Part shown: positions 8,280-18,617 of the stretch, piece after piece
Layout: each line of letters opens with the position of its first letter
Numbering within the stretch: the stretch's first letter is position 1
Assembly: GCF_004792415.1 (NCBI RefSeq)
Contig: NZ_CP038854.1
Span: 1 to 64,000, forward strand
DNA: 64,000 bases
DNA from: Pantoea vagans
GTDB lineage: Bacteria > Pseudomonadota > Gammaproteobacteria > Enterobacterales > Enterobacteriaceae
Reading direction: 5' to 3'
Made by a program: the position numbers and the translations under genes
The notes under the pieces: generated by a model
The model's input: only the letters and a program-made list of their open reading frames with translations
Databases searched by the model: none
What the model was told of the DNA's origin: nothing

Positions 8280-9194
8280 ATGGTCCCGATAAAAAAGCTC
8301 ACCACGCTGTTACTGAGTGCACTGCTCACCACTCTGATGGCGAGCAGCAGCTATGCAGCAGAAAAATTTAAGATAGTGACAACGTTTACGGTGATAGCTG
8401 ACATGGCTGAGAACGTGGCTGGCGATGCCGCGGAGGTCACCTCTATTACTAAGCCCGGTGCTGAAATACACGAATATCAGCCCACGCCCGGCGACATCCG
8501 GCGGGCACAGGGTGCGCAGTTAATTATGGCGAACGGGCTTAACCTGGAACGCTGGTTTCAGCGCTTTTATCAGCACCTGGACGGCGTCCCGGAAGTGGTG
8601 GTCTCCGCTGGTGTAACGCCGATGGGGATTGGCGAAGGGCCTTATAACGGTAAACCGAATCCGCACGCCTGGATGTCACCGGACAATGCGCTGATTTATG
8701 TCGATAACATCCGCGATGCGCTGGTGAAATATGACCCGGTCAACGCAGAGACCTATCGTCAGAACGCTGCCGCCTATAAGCAAAAAATTACCGCGGCACT
8801 GGATCCGCTGCGCCAGCAGATTGCCGCTATTCCCGAACAGAAACGCTGGATGGTGACCAGTGAAGGCGCGTTCTCCTATCTGGCGCGCGACCTGGGCATG
8901 AAAGAGCTTTACCTGTGGCCGATCAATGCTGACCAGCAGGGTACGCCGCAGCAGGTGAGACGCGTGATTGACCAGGTGAAGAAAAATGCCATTCCGGCGG
9001 TGTTCAGTGAAAGCACCGTGTCAGATAAGCCCGCCCGCCAGGTCGCGCGGGAAACCGGTGCCCATTACGGTGGTGTGCTTTACGTCGACTCCCTGAGTAA
9101 TGCGGAGGGACCAGTGCCAACCTATCTTGATCTGCTCAAAGTCACCACGGAGACACTGGTGCAGGGCATTAAAGCGGGAGAGAAAGCGCAATGA
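8280..9194 (+). CDS. sitA: Mn/Fe ABC transporter, periplasmic binding protein
   Basis: 304 residues. A Sec signal peptide ([23 protein letters not shown]) ends near residue 27, and the rest is a cluster A-I metal-binding protein. The four expected metal ligands are visible: His64 (EIHEYQP), His129 (PNPHAWMSP), Glu195 (TSEGAF) and Asp270 (YVDSLS), the His2-Glu-Asp set of the manganese/iron SitA/YfeA/PsaA group. It is the first gene of sitABCD and overlaps sitB by ATGA. Control is by MntR from the two boxes upstream. Role: captures Mn(II) (and Fe(II)) in the periplasm. Confidence 0.95.
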   Translation: MVPIKKLTTLLLSALLTTLMASSSYAAEKFKIVTTFTVIADMAENVAGDAAEVTSITKPGAEIHEYQPTPGDIRRAQGAQLIMANGLNLERWFQRFYQHLDGVPEVVVSAGVTPMGIGEGPYNGKPNPHAWMSPDNALIYVDNIRDALVKYDPVNAETYRQNAAAYKQKITAALDPLRQQIAAIPEQKRWMVTSEGAFSYLARDLGMKELYLWPINADQQGTPQQVRRVIDQVKKNAIPAVFSESTVSDKPARQVARETGAHYGGVLYVDSLSNAEGPVPTYLDLLKVTTETLVQGIKAGEKAQ

Positions 9195-10006
9195 CAGACA
9201 CCATTGTGGTTTCAGGCGTCACGGTAACCTATCGCAACGGACATACTGCGCTGCATGATGCCAGCTTCAGCGTGCCGGGCGGATCGATCGCCGCGCTGGT
9301 GGGTGTTAATGGATCCGGCAAGTCAACCCTGTTTAAAGCGCTGATGGGATTTGTGCGGCTCGCCAGCGGCAGCATCTCGGTGCTGGGGATGCCGACCCGC
9401 CAGGCGCTGCGCCAGAGTCTGGTCGCCTACGTGCCGCAGTCAGAAGAAGTGGACTGGTCGTTTCCGGTGCTGGTGGAAGATGTGGTAATGATGGGGCGCT
9501 ACGGGCACATGGGTCTGCTGCGCCGGCCAAAGTCGCATGACCAGCAGATTGTCAGTGAGGCGCTGGCGCGGGTCGATATGCTGGATTATCGCCATCGTCA
9601 GATCGGCGAACTCTCTGGCGGGCAGAAGAAAAGGGTGTTTCTGGCGCGAGCGATTGCGCAGCAGGGCAGCGTGATTCTGCTGGACGAGCCGTTTACCGGC
9701 GTGGATGTTCAGACAGAGGCCAGAATCATCAGCCTGCTGGGGGAGTTGCGTGATGAAGGCAAGACCATGCTGGTCTCAACCCATAATCTGGGATCGGTTA
9801 CGGAGTTCTGCGATTACACCGTGATGGTAAAAGGCACCGTTCTGGCCAGCGGCCCGACCCGGACTACGTTTACCGCCGCGAATCTTGAGCGCGCGTTCAG
9901 CGGGGTATTGCGTCATGTGATGGTGAAGGGGCTGGACGATCAGATCATCACCGATGATGAACGTCCCTTTATTGCACCTCATGCCGCACGGGAAGAGGGG
10001 AGCTAA
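9191..10006 (+). CDS. sitB: Mn/Fe ABC transporter, ATP-binding protein
   Basis: 271 residues. Walker [10 protein letters not shown] is at 38-46, the Q-loop at about 83 (YVPQSEE), the signature LSGGQKKR at 141-148, Walker B ILLDEP at 162-167 and the switch His in STHN near 196. This is the cytoplasmic ATPase that powers the SitC/SitD channel. Its start overlaps the sitA stop and sitC begins two bases after its stop, so the genes are translationally coupled. Confidence 0.95.
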   Translation: MTDTIVVSGVTVTYRNGHTALHDASFSVPGGSIAALVGVNGSGKSTLFKALMGFVRLASGSISVLGMPTRQALRQSLVAYVPQSEEVDWSFPVLVEDVVMMGRYGHMGLLRRPKSHDQQIVSEALARVDMLDYRHRQIGELSGGQKKRVFLARAIAQQGSVILLDEPFTGVDVQTEARIISLLGELRDEGKTMLVSTHNLGSVTEFCDYTVMVKGTVLASGPTRTTFTAANLERAFSGVLRHVMVKGLDDQIITDDERPFIAPHAAREEGS

Positions 10007-10008
10007 GC

Positions 10009-10869
10009 ATGGCGCTGTTACTGGAACCTTTTGGTTATCACTACATGCTTAACGCGATGTGGGTCTCCGCGATGGTGGGCGGACTTTGCGCGTTTCTCTC
10101 CTGCTATCTGATGCTCAAGGGCTGGTCGCTGATAGGTGACGCGCTTTCACACTCTATTGTACCAGGCGTCGCGGGCGCTTACATGCTGGGACTGCCATTT
10201 GCGCTGGGGGCGTTTCTTTCCGGCGGGCTGGCAGCGGGCAGCATGCTGTTACTCAATCAGCGCACCCGCTTAAAAGAAGATGCGATCATTGGCCTGATCT
10301 TTTCCTCTTTCTTTGGTCTGGGCCTGTTTATGGTCTCGCTCAATCCGACTGCCGTGAACATACAGACCATTGTGCTGGGCAACATACTGGCGATTGCGCC
10401 AGCCGATATACTCCAGCTGGCACTGATTGGCGGGCTGTCGATCATCATTCTGCTGTTTAAGTGGAAAGATCTGATGGTCACCTGCTTTGATGAGAATCAC
10501 GCGCGCGCCATCGGACTCCGGCCTGAACGGCTGAAAATTCTCTTCTTTACGCTGCTGGCCGTCTCTACCGTGGCGGCGCTGCAAACCGTCGGTGCCTTTC
10601 TGGTGATCTGTCTGGTGGTGACGCCCGGCGCAACCGCCTGGCTGCTCACCGATCGCTTTCCGCGTCTGCTGATGATTGCTGTCGCGATCGGCAGCATCAC
10701 CAGTTTTCTGGGTGCCTGGGCGAGTTACTACCTGGATGGCGCAACGGGCGGCATTATCGTGGTCGCGCAGACGCTGCTGTTCCTGCTGGCGTTTGTTTTT
10801 GCACCGAAACATGGCCTGCTGGCTAACAGGCGTCGTGGCCGCCATCACTCTGAAAAGGAGCCTGGCTGA
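10009..10869 (+). CDS. sitC: Mn/Fe ABC transporter, permease
   Basis: 286 residues of the ABC-3 metal permease family, with eight or so hydrophobic segments from residue 12 to about 270 and the typical KGWSLIGDALSHSIVPGV near 38-55 and PGATAWLLTDRF near 205. It forms one half of the inner-membrane channel for SitA-delivered manganese or iron. Its stop overlaps the sitD start (TGATG). Confidence 0.94.
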   Translation: MALLLEPFGYHYMLNAMWVSAMVGGLCAFLSCYLMLKGWSLIGDALSHSIVPGVAGAYMLGLPFALGAFLSGGLAAGSMLLLNQRTRLKEDAIIGLIFSSFFGLGLFMVSLNPTAVNIQTIVLGNILAIAPADILQLALIGGLSIIILLFKWKDLMVTCFDENHARAIGLRPERLKILFFTLLAVSTVAALQTVGAFLVICLVVTPGATAWLLTDRFPRLLMIAVAIGSITSFLGAWASYYLDGATGGIIVVAQTLLFLLAFVFAPKHGLLANRRRGRHHSEKEPG

Positions 10870-11738
10870 TGTGGATCCTTGACCCTTTCCGGTTTGCATT
10901 TATGAATAGCGCATTGCTTATCGCGCTGGTCGTGGCAATCCCCTGTGCGCTGCTGTCGGTGTTTCTGGTGCTGAAAGGCTGGGCGCTGATGGGCGATGCC
11001 ATGAGCCATGCAGTATTCCCTGGCATCGTGCTCGCGTGGATGGCAGGACTGCCGCTGGCGGTGGGCGCATTTGTTGCTGGGCTGTTCTGTGCCGTCGCCA
11101 GTGGTTTCCTGCAGGACAACAGCCGCATTAAGCAGGACACCGTGCTGGGCATTGTCTTCTCCGGCATGTTCGCGGTGGGGCTAATCCTCTATATCGCCGT
11201 GAAACCTGAAGTGCACCTCGATCATATTCTGTTTGGAGACATGCTTGGCATCACCGGCGCAGATATCGTTCAGACAGCGATTATCGCGTTGATCATCGTT
11301 ATGGTGATTGTGGTGAAGTGGCGTGATTTTATGCTGTTCAGCTTCGACCCTCAGCAGGCACAGGTCTCTGGCTTACCCGCCCGTCTGCTGCATTACGGGC
11401 TGCTCTGCATGGTCTCGCTGACCATTGTAGCGACCCTGAAAGCGGTGGGGATCATCCTGTCGATCTCCCTGCTGATCGCGCCCGGCGCTATTGCGGTGCT
11501 GCTCACCCGTCGTTTTTCACATGCGCTGCTGGTGGCGGTCATGGTGTCGGTGCTGGTATCGCTGAGCGGCGTTTATCTCTCGTTTTTTATCGACAGTGCG
11601 CCTGCGCCGACGATCGTAGTGTTGTTTGCTGTGGTGTTTGTCGTAGCGATGGTCATTGCGGGACGGAAAACCCGGCAGCGGGAACGGCTGAAGCATCGGT
11701 ATAACGAAAAGAGCGTCTGCGGTGATAAACCATCCTGA
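10869..11738 (+). CDS. sitD: Mn/Fe ABC transporter, second permease
   Basis: 289 residues, a second ABC-3 family permease homologous to SitC (LKGWALMGDAMSHAVFPGIV near 35-54, APGAIAVLLTRRF near 205). The basic tail (KTRQRERLKHRYNEK) lies in the cytoplasm. SitC and SitD form the heteromeric channel. It is the last gene of the operon; a hairpin lies about 120 bp downstream. Confidence 0.94.
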   Translation: MWILDPFRFAFMNSALLIALVVAIPCALLSVFLVLKGWALMGDAMSHAVFPGIVLAWMAGLPLAVGAFVAGLFCAVASGFLQDNSRIKQDTVLGIVFSGMFAVGLILYIAVKPEVHLDHILFGDMLGITGADIVQTAIIALIIVMVIVVKWRDFMLFSFDPQQAQVSGLPARLLHYGLLCMVSLTIVATLKAVGIILSISLLIAPGAIAVLLTRRFSHALLVAVMVSVLVSLSGVYLSFFIDSAPAPTIVVLFAVVFVVAMVIAGRKTRQRERLKHRYNEKSVCGDKPS

Positions 11739-11858
11739 TGCAATACCAGGGCGCGGTGAAATTCGGATTTCAGCGTGGAGAGCGTCTGAACAGACTTATT
11801 CTCAAGCCTGAAAGTTGATGCTTTTAACAGCGAATGACGCATCATGTCGGGTAGTGAT

Positions 11859-11882
11859 ATCCGCTCTGTACCCAGAGCGGAT
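11859..11882 (+). terminator. hairpin downstream of sitD
   Basis: ATCCGCTCTG (11859-11868) pairs perfectly with CAGAGCGGAT (11873-11882) around a TACC loop, followed by AATTTAATC. A 10-bp stem with a short AT-rich tail, it is a probable end point of the sit transcript, though the U-tract is poor. Confidence 0.5.
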
Positions 11883-12291
11883 AATTTAATCTCTCAGTAA
11901 TGATTGATGTGGGTATCAGCACAGATTCAGGTTTGTTATGTGAAACAGAAAAAATAACGCACTCCCTTAGGAATTTATGATTACGGCAATACATGCAGCC
12001 GGGTTGAACAAAAAATACGCTTAGAAATAATTTGTAGCGTGAAATGTTTTTTAACACTAATTAATCTGCTGGTGAATATTCTTTTAGTTGTTAATTATCA
12101 ATGGGTTGTATTTTTTCAGGCGTGCTCCTCTCTTTCTGATTTCTTAGTTTCCTCTCCCATCGTCTATATATATTTTCTGTCGCGCCGTTATTGATGGCGC
12201 TACCAGAGAAAATTTTTCATGGTTTTTTATTCAACCTCATTTCTTAACACCAGAGCAACATAGCAATCTCAAAAATATAACGGAAAATAAT
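11883..12291. other. gene-free gap upstream of the chemotaxis receptor
   Basis: About 410 bp of AT-rich sequence. No gene and no clear sigma-28 (FliA) promoter was recognised before the chemoreceptor, though one is commonly found at such genes. Confidence 0.4.
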
Positions 12292-13836
12292 ATGAAAATA
12301 GCCACGCGTCTTGTCGCAGGGTATAGTCTGCTGATCATCCTTTTTCTTCTCTGCACCGGGACGGCACTTCATGCACTCTGGCAGGCCAGGGACGATATGG
12401 AAAACGCTGTAAATAATAAAATTTACCGCTATGAACTGATTCAGAACATGCGAAATGCGGCCAGAGACATGGCGATCGCAGTCAGGAATATTGCATTACT
12501 GAATGAACAGAATGACAGACAGCCTGAATGGGACAGAATAGTCGCTCAGAAAGCCATCTACATCCAGAACAGGGACAAGCTGACGGCCAGTATGTCGCAA
12601 AACGTCTCAGCGGAAGGCAAAAGTGCGCTGGAAAATCTGACCTCGACGGATGAATCCGCACTGAGTCTGCTCATGACGGCGGGCAGGAAAGCGATGGAGG
12701 CACCTCAGTCCGAAACCGTTGATTACCTGCTAAAAACCGTAAGGCCCGGACAGCGAACAATGCTGAATGCCCTCGATCGGCTTTCGACTATTCAGATGCA
12801 GGTAAGCAGGAAAACCGTTCTGGATGCCAGGGCAGCAGCTTCGCAAACGGCGACGCTGATGTCGGTGATGGTATTGATTTCTTTCCTCATCGCTATCGCA
12901 GCCTGTTACTCCATCATCCGGACGCTCATGCGTCAGCTGGGCGGAGAGCCCGTGCAGGCACAGGCGCTGGCCGCGGCGATTGCGTCGGGTAACCTGACAT
13001 CGCCTGTCCTGTTACGGCATAACGATACTTCCAGCCTGCTGGCTTCGCTGGATGTTATGCAGGCCAACCTGCGCAGCATGGTGGCAAATATCAGAGATAC
13101 ATCTGCATCCGTAGCGCTGGCCGCAGATGAAATCTCGCAGGGTAATACAGAACTCTCCTCCCGAACCGAACAGCAGGCTGCTGCCCTGCAGGAAACGGCG
13201 GCGAGCATGGAACAGCTCACTGCTACCGTAAAAAGCAATGCAAGCGGGGCACATGAGACTGCCAACTCGGCCCGTGAAACTGCGCGCCTTACCCACGCCG
13301 GGGAAACAGATGTCAAGCGTATGGCAGAGACGATGCAAGCCATATCAATGAGCGCGACTAAAGTCCGGGACATTACTTCTGTGATTGAAAGTATTGCGTT
13401 TCAGACTAACATTCTGGCACTTAACGCAGCCGTTGAGGCGGCACGAGCAGGAGAAGAAGGACGCGGCTTTGCTGTTGTCGCGGGTGAGGTCAGGACACTG
13501 GCGCAGCGCAGTGCCTCTGCCGCCCGGGATATAAAACTGCTTATTGAAGAAGCGGTAACCCAGGTCGAAAGCGGCGTCACGGTCGCCTCGTCAACCGGCG
13601 ACAGCATTATGAAAATTGTTGGCATGGTGAATGAACTGGCTGTGTCGATGGATACGATTTCCCTTGCCTCATCAGAGCAGATGCAGGGTATATCTCAGGT
13701 CAGTGTCGCCGTGACGCAAATGGACAGCGTGACGCAGAATAACGCCGCACTGGTGGAAGAGTCGTCTTCAGCTTCTCAGTCGCTTTCTGAACAGGCGCAC
13801 GCGCTGCGGGGCATGGTGGCCGCATTTCAGGTGTGA
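12292..13836 (+). CDS. methyl-accepting chemotaxis protein
   Basis: 514 residues. Transmembrane segments are at about 7-29 and 187-209, enclosing a periplasmic four-helix-bundle ligand domain. A HAMP domain (about 210-265) and a long cytoplasmic coiled coil follow. The conserved signalling tip is [20 protein letters not shown] with [20 protein letters not shown] after it. The protein ends in MVAAFQV without the NWETF-type pentapeptide, so it probably lacks a direct CheR/CheB docking site. The ligand is unknown. It is monocistronic. Confidence 0.94.
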   Translation: MKIATRLVAGYSLLIILFLLCTGTALHALWQARDDMENAVNNKIYRYELIQNMRNAARDMAIAVRNIALLNEQNDRQPEWDRIVAQKAIYIQNRDKLTASMSQNVSAEGKSALENLTSTDESALSLLMTAGRKAMEAPQSETVDYLLKTVRPGQRTMLNALDRLSTIQMQVSRKTVLDARAAASQTATLMSVMVLISFLIAIAACYSIIRTLMRQLGGEPVQAQALAAAIASGNLTSPVLLRHNDTSSLLASLDVMQANLRSMVANIRDTSASVALAADEISQGNTELSSRTEQQAAALQETAASMEQLTATVKSNASGAHETANSARETARLTHAGETDVKRMAETMQAISMSATKVRDITSVIESIAFQTNILALNAAVEAARAGEEGRGFAVVAGEVRTLAQRSASAARDIKLLIEEAVTQVESGVTVASSTGDSIMKIVGMVNELAVSMDTISLASSEQMQGISQVSVAVTQMDSVTQNNAALVEESSSASQSLSEQAHALRGMVAAFQV

Positions 13837-14672
13837 TGATCTCTGATGGCGGCGTTTACTTGCTGAAGGCACCGTCAGTATCCACATCTCCGAAGGTCTG
13901 CTTTTCCGGCCGATGAGGATGGGTGACAGGCACCTGTCTGTCACCCAGCGCTCAGACCTCATTCGTTTTCACTTTCTGACCACAGAAAAAAGAACATGAA
14001 AGGGAACAGGGGGAGAGTAAAGATACCCCTGTTGCCGCCTGATCCCGCGCAGAGTCAGCCATGCCGCCTTAATGCGCGTTACGGCCAGGCTCGAACCTGA
14101 AGAAGAATGCCGGAGCCTGAGCTGGAACGCTAATAAATCCAGCTACCGCGCTAACCATTTTGTTCACTCTACGGGTGGAAGGGCAGATGACCGCATTGTG
14201 AATGATGCGTTCATTGGTAAGGCCTGAGCAAACCTGCCTGTATCTCACGGCACTGCCAGTTGAGCTATTGCGCATAGAAGCTTCGCCCAGCCGCAGATCT
14301 TGCAGAATGCAAAACAGCACCTGTGATGTGCCCTGTGCGGCGTGGTGTTAAAAACCTCACTTCAGAAAACATCTCTCCTTATTGTCGTCATCGTCTCATT
14401 TGTCTTTTTCCCATAAGGCGGATATTTGCCAGCCGCAGCAGTTGCTCGCCTGAAACAATTTTCTGGCCGGGCACAAGAGGGGCTGATGAGTGACGCACTG
14501 CGAAATAACAAGAATAATTAATGTTTTTCAGAAAGCAGCCGATTAAGGAATTTGCCTTAACGGTTCAAAGCTGCGAGCAAAAGGGGTAAGAAACCCGCGG
14601 CTTCGCATGAGCCGTCGCGCAGACTTTCGCCAGGGTTCCGGGACCTGGACCCGGCAGGTGAGTATAGAAGCG
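13837..14672. other. gene-free gap with hairpins
   Basis: About 840 bp with no supported protein gene. GGGTGACAG (13921-13929) pairs with CTGTCACCC (13938-13946) and may end the chemoreceptor transcript. AACAGGGG (14005-14012) pairs with CCCCTGTT (14026-14033). Between about 14070 and 14275 the minus strand carries tRNA-like fragments (listed separately). Confidence 0.45.
14073..14274 (-). pseudogene. degenerate tRNA-like fragments
   Basis: Reading the minus strand, 14274-14215 begins like a tRNA 5' half: a 7-nt arm, TA, GCTC, a D-loop with GG (AACTGGCA), GTGC. It ends in TTACCA, but is only 60 nt and lacks a proper anticodon arm. A second piece (14156-14073) has GGTTAGCGCGGTAGC, like a D-arm, then CAGGTTCGAGCCTG (14099-14086), a T-arm with a loop one base short. 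Neither can fold into a complete cloverleaf by eye, so these look like decayed or recombined tRNA sequences rather than working genes. Chance resemblance is possible. Confidence 0.3.
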
Positions 14673-14706
14673 CAGCAGCCGTGCTACGAAAAGAACGGCG
14701 CTGCTG
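14673..14706 (+). promoter_or_regulatory. hairpin in the omptin leader
   Basis: CAGCAGC (14673-14679) pairs with GCTGCTG (14700-14706), continued by CGT/ACG with a 2-nt bulge. It ends 33 bp before the omptin ATG, so it may lie in the 5' untranslated leader. A regulatory role is inference only. Confidence 0.3.
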
Positions 14707-14739
14707 TACAGGGATTACCTTTATGGATATGGAACTGAA

Positions 14740-15678
14740 ATGAAAAAAAGCACCGTTGCAGTGATGATGATGGCGACTCTGTCAGGCGGAGCCTGTGCAG
14801 ATGCAGGTCGGTTCTCACCGGATTTTTCTCCGGAAAGCTTTACTGTGTCGACGTCAGCCGGGATGCTGAGTGGCAAATCGCATGAGATGGTTTACGACAC
14901 CGAAACAGGTCGCAAAGTCAGTCAGCTGGACTGGAAAATAAAGAATGTTGCTATTCTCAAAGGCGAATTATCCTGGGATGCATACTCATTTCTGACGCTG
15001 AATGCGCGAGGCTGGACTTCTCTGGCTTCTGGTTCGGGTCATATGGATGATTATGACTGGCTCGATGACAACCAGTCTGACTGGACGGATCATTCATCCC
15101 ATCCTCGCACAGATGTTAATTACGCCAATGAATACGATCTCAATGTTAAGGGCTGGGTGTTACAGGGCGATAACTATAAGGCCGGTCTGACGGCTGGTTA
15201 TCAGGAAACCCGTTTAAGCTGGACAGCTTTTGGCGGGTCATACAATTACGATAACGGCGCTTCTGTCGGTGATTTCCCAAGAGGCGAGCGCGGTATTGGT
15301 TATAGCCAGCGTTTTTCCATGCCATATATTGGCCTTGCAGGCCAGTATCGTATTAACGACTTTGAATTTAACGCCTTATTTAAATTCAGTGACTGGGTGT
15401 GGGCACACGATAATGACGAGCATTACATGCGCGATCTTACCTTCCGCGAGAAAGCGACTAATTCGCGGTATTACGGAACATCAGTAGATGCTGGCTATTA
15501 TGTCACGCCAAATGCCAAAGTGTTTGCCGAGTTCACCTACAGCAAATATGAAGAAGGCAAAGGCAGCACGCAGATTATTGACAGATTTTCTGGTGAATCA
15601 GCATCAATTGGTGGAGATGCGGCGGGTATATCAAATAAAAACTATACCATTACAGCTGGTCTGCAATACCGGTTCTGA
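14740..15678 (+). CDS. omptin-family outer-membrane protease
   Basis: 312 residues. A signal peptide ends near residue 20 (GGACADA), followed by a ten-strand beta-barrel ending in the outer-membrane signature QYRF. The omptin active site is complete: Asp104 and Asp106 ([10 protein letters not shown]) and the Asp226-His228 pair (HDNDEHY), with [10 protein letters not shown] in the second loop. Length matches OmpT, PgtE and Pla. The enzyme cleaves peptides at basic residues on the cell surface, with possible roles against antimicrobial peptides or plant-derived proteins. The exact subfamily cannot be fixed by eye. It ends at a strong terminator. Confidence 0.93.
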   Translation: MKKSTVAVMMMATLSGGACADAGRFSPDFSPESFTVSTSAGMLSGKSHEMVYDTETGRKVSQLDWKIKNVAILKGELSWDAYSFLTLNARGWTSLASGSGHMDDYDWLDDNQSDWTDHSSHPRTDVNYANEYDLNVKGWVLQGDNYKAGLTAGYQETRLSWTAFGGSYNYDNGASVGDFPRGERGIGYSQRFSMPYIGLAGQYRINDFEFNALFKFSDWVWAHDNDEHYMRDLTFREKATNSRYYGTSVDAGYYVTPNAKVFAEFTYSKYEEGKGSTQIIDRFSGESASIGGDAAGISNKNYTITAGLQYRF

Positions 15679-15711
15679 TTCGATTCTGTACGCCAGATGA
15701 TAATGTCACTC

Positions 15712-15732
15712 AAAGCCCCTTTGGGGCTTTTT
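15712..15732 (+). terminator. terminator after omptin gene
   Basis: AAAGCCCC and GGGGCTTT form an 8-bp stem around TTT, continuing into TTTT: a classic intrinsic terminator 34 bp after the stop. Confidence 0.9.
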
Positions 15733-15943
15733 AATGTTTTCAGCAAAAAGATGGAAATATTAGGTGCGCATATAATTCACAACTGAATCAATAAGATGAT
15801 TTATATAAATAAACTTTCAGCCCGGCAGCCCTGCCTCTTTTGTTAAAGTAATTGTAAATCTTATTTAGTCAATAAATATCGTTAAATGTCATTCCCGTTC
15901 GCTGATCGCGTCCAGCATATCGCATCTTAGGAAGAGAAAATAA

Positions 15944-16507
15944 ATGCATGTCATCCCGAAAATCATGAGAATTGCTGCGTTTTTCCCCGTTATTTTCCTC
16001 ACTGGCTGTTCCACGCTTTTACCCCTTAATTACACAGATTACGAAGGTAAAGATGCAGCGACGGTGGTGGCTATCAATCCAGAGGGATTTGTGGGTACAT
16101 TTTATCTTTCGGTCTATGAGAAGAAAGGCACCTGTTATGACAGGGTTGATCGTCATCAGCTGGAGTCAAATCTTATCCCCTCCGCTGGGCGCGTTATGAC
16201 AGCAAAGGTAAAACCTGGCAGGCTCATGGCTTTTCAGCAGCTCAACACGATAATGAGCGATTACGACACACAAGGAAAAAAAACGAGATTCCCGGAAAGC
16301 TATTTACTCTCGCAGTGGGTTCCCTTTATTCCACAAGCGGGTAAACGCTACTTTATTGATACTAAATATGGTGCTCGGGAGATTTCGTCGGATTATGCCA
16401 TTACTGTTTATTCAGACCCTGCCAGAATTGCGTCTGATTTTAAAACGCTTCCCCGGGATAACTGGGACGCCAGAAATCGTTGTCAGCATCTTATAGGTGG
16501 CAGCTAA
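15944..16507 (+). CDS. hypothetical outer-membrane lipoprotein
   Basis: 187 residues. The lipobox LTGC puts the acylated cysteine at residue 22, followed by Ser, which favours export to the outer membrane. The start at 15944 has AGGAAGAG upstream; an in-frame ATG at 15965 is an alternative. The mature part (VGTFYLSVYEKKGTCYDR, GRLMAFQQL, GKRYFIDTKYG) resembles small lipoproteins of unknown function; no catalytic motif is visible. It is monocistronic. Confidence 0.75.
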   Translation: MHVIPKIMRIAAFFPVIFLTGCSTLLPLNYTDYEGKDAATVVAINPEGFVGTFYLSVYEKKGTCYDRVDRHQLESNLIPSAGRVMTAKVKPGRLMAFQQLNTIMSDYDTQGKKTRFPESYLLSQWVPFIPQAGKRYFIDTKYGAREISSDYAITVYSDPARIASDFKTLPRDNWDARNRCQHLIGGS

Positions 16508-17139
16508 TCACGATTCACCTGTCGCTGTAACATCGTCACAGTGAAAGAGTGATAAGCAATCGGCCAGTATCGTTGACACCGGAAGGGATTAAGCATTTCT
16601 GCCACTTTCGCAGAGGATATGGATAGCCCCTGAAAATCCTGGTGTATGACTTCGCCGGGGGCCACCTTCCTGGCCAGACTCCCATCTGAGGCGAGTCTGA
16701 TTAAGCTCGCCTGAACGCGCCAGTTCATCTGCCAGAGTTGGCGCTATAAGGTGACCTGCCTTTGCACTCCGCCTGTATCAGCTTTGCCACTGCGACTGGC
16801 AGATGATGTCTGGGCTGCAATTTGTGGAAAAATTAGTGAAGCGGCTGCATCAATTCTCTAAGCGATACTGGCTGGAAAGATCCAGGAATATATCAAATAA
16901 AATCAATAATATGAAATCGTTATATCATATAATATATAGCGTTTTGCATTCCTTTTTTTCCTCAGATAACGCTGACTTTTTCCCGACATACCCGTCAGAT
17001 TGCTAAAAAGCTGCTAAACCTTAAGACAGAGATACGCGCGTAAAGATTAGGGTTATCACGATTTTCCCCGATTTAACTCCCGTCAGAACTAAACCTATAA
17101 AAATTTCATCTTTTAGCCCCCAACAATGGGAAGCAGACA
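16508..17139. other. gene-free gap upstream of paoA-like operon
   Basis: About 630 bp. A 74-codon minus-strand frame (16504-16728) overlaps the lipoprotein end and matches nothing I recognise; I do not call it. The right part (16890-17100) is AT-rich and presumably holds the promoter of the molybdenum hydroxylase operon. No operator was recognised. Confidence 0.4.
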
Positions 17140-17628
17140 ATGTCGGAAAAAATATCGCTAACAATGCAGGTTAATGGTCAGTCGCAGCAGATGCAGGTCG
17201 ATCCGCGAGTCACTCTGCTGGATGCGCTGCGTGAGCATCTTAACCTGACCGGCACCAAAAAAGGGTGCGATCAGGGACAATGCGGTGCCTGCACCGTGCT
17301 GATAAATGGTCAGCGGGTGCTGAGCTGCCTGACGCTGGCGGCCCAGGCGGATGGCGCTGACGTCACCAGCATTGAAGGGCTGGCCTCCACCGAGGGTGAA
17401 CTGCATCCGGTGCAGCGCTGCTTTATGGAGAATGATGCCTTCCAGTGTGGCTACTGCACGCCGGGACAGATTATGTCCGCCGTCGCCTGCATCAAAGAGG
17501 GTCATGCCGGTTCAGACGATGAGATCCGTGAATACATGAGCGGCAATCTCTGCCGTTGCGGGGCTTATCCGCACATCGTCGATGCGATTAAACAGGCCGC
17601 TGCTGAGATGGCGAAGGAGTCCGCATGA
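17140..17628 (+). CDS. paoA: molybdenum hydroxylase, 2Fe-2S subunit (PaoA-like)
   Basis: 162 residues. The N-terminal plant-ferredoxin cluster has Cys43, Cys48, Cys51 and Cys63 (KKGCDQGQCGACTVL). The C-terminal helical 2Fe-2S domain has Cys103, Cys106, Cys138 and Cys140 (QCGYCTPGQ and GNLCRCGAY). It transfers electrons from the molybdenum site to FAD. E. coli PaoA carries a Tat signal of about 50 residues; this protein starts directly at the ferredoxin domain and no in-frame upstream extension is open, so a cytoplasmic enzyme is likely. It is the first gene of a five-gene operon and overlaps the next by 4 bp. Confidence 0.85.
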   Translation: MSEKISLTMQVNGQSQQMQVDPRVTLLDALREHLNLTGTKKGCDQGQCGACTVLINGQRVLSCLTLAAQADGADVTSIEGLASTEGELHPVQRCFMENDAFQCGYCTPGQIMSAVACIKEGHAGSDDEIREYMSGNLCRCGAYPHIVDAIKQAAAEMAKESA

Positions 17629-18617
17629 ATGAATTCAGCTGGAAAGTTGCGCAGTCACCTGAAGAGGCTGCCACTCTGAAACAGCAGTCGGGCAGTCAGT
17701 TGCTGGCGGGCGGCACGACGCAGCTCGATCTGATGAAGTGTGGTGTCTTCACGCCACCACAGGTAATTGGCATCAGCGGCTTAACGGCGCTGAAAAACCT
17801 GCAGTTTGATGACGATAAGATCACCGCTGGTGCACTGGTCACCATGAGCCAGCTGGCCGATCATCCCACCTGCCAGCAGAGCGCGCCTGCCATCTATGGC
17901 AGCCTGTGGCAGGCTGCCTCACCGCAGATTCGTAATATGGCGTCGCTGGGCGGGAATTTACGTCAGCGCACCCGTTGTAACTACTACCGTGACCCGGCAA
18001 CGTTCCCGGCCTGCAACAAACGCAATCCTGGTTCCGGCTGCGCCGCCCTGGATGGCGTCAACAGCAATCACGCAATTCTGGGTGCCAGCGACAGCTGCAT
18101 TGCAGTCTATCCTGGCGATCTGGCGGTTGCGCTGGTGGCGTTTGACGCCATCGTCGTTCTGCAGAATCAGCAGGGCGAAATCCGTCGCATCGCAATTGAT
18201 GACTTCTTCCTGCTGCCGGGTGATACGCCTGATCGTGAGCACGATCTGCGCGATGACGAGATCATTGTGGCCATTGAAGTGCCGCAAACCGAGTCACTCC
18301 GCCACTCACACTACCTCAAAGTCCGCGACCGCAGCTCCTATGAGTTTGCAGCAGCCAGCGCGGCCGCAGGCTTCACGCTGGAAAACGGCGTGATGCGTGA
18401 CGTGCACATCGCCCTGGGCGGTGTCGCCACTAAACCCTGGCGCGTCCGATCGGTCGAGCAGGCGCTGGAAGGCCAGCCGTTTGATGAAGAGACGGTGTTT
18501 CAGGCGGCAGAACGGATTACTCAGGAGACGCAGGCGCTGACTCACAACGCCTATAAAGTAAAACTGGCGCCGCGAGTGATTGCACGCGCGCTGATGGCAG
18601 CAGGAGAAACCGCATGA
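17625..18617 (+). CDS. paoB: molybdenum hydroxylase, FAD subunit (PaoB-like)
   Basis: 330 residues of the CO-dehydrogenase flavoprotein type. The FAD-binding AGGTTQLDL is near 28-36 and LGGNL at 108-112. As in E. coli PaoB, and unlike most relatives, an extra 4Fe-4S site is suggested by Cys118, Cys130, Cys139 and Cys158 (RTRCNYYRDP, PACNKRNPGSGC, DSCIAVYPGD). It overlaps its neighbours by 4 bp on both sides. It passes electrons from the iron-sulfur clusters to an acceptor through FAD. Confidence 0.87.
   Translation: MNEFSWKVAQSPEEAATLKQQSGSQLLAGGTTQLDLMKCGVFTPPQVIGISGLTALKNLQFDDDKITAGALVTMSQLADHPTCQQSAPAIYGSLWQAASPQIRNMASLGGNLRQRTRCNYYRDPATFPACNKRNPGSGCAALDGVNSNHAILGASDSCIAVYPGDLAVALVAFDAIVVLQNQQGEIRRIAIDDFFLLPGDTPDREHDLRDDEIIVAIEVPQTESLRHSHYLKVRDRSSYEFAAASAAAGFTLENGVMRDVHIALGGVATKPWRVRSVEQALEGQPFDEETVFQAAERITQETQALTHNAYKVKLAPRVIARALMAAGETA

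Noticed and set aside
14069..14320. 83-codon minus-strand frame over the tRNA-like pieces
   Set aside because: Composition and position fit the tRNA-like fragments, not a protein gene; no similarity.
16504..16728. 74-codon minus-strand frame overlapping the lipoprotein end
   Set aside because: No known family; overlaps a better-supported gene. A transposase remnant was considered but no motif was found.
16803..17006. 67-codon plus-strand frame in the gap before the paoA-like gene
   Set aside because: AT-rich and basic with no RBS or similarity; looks like intergenic sequence.
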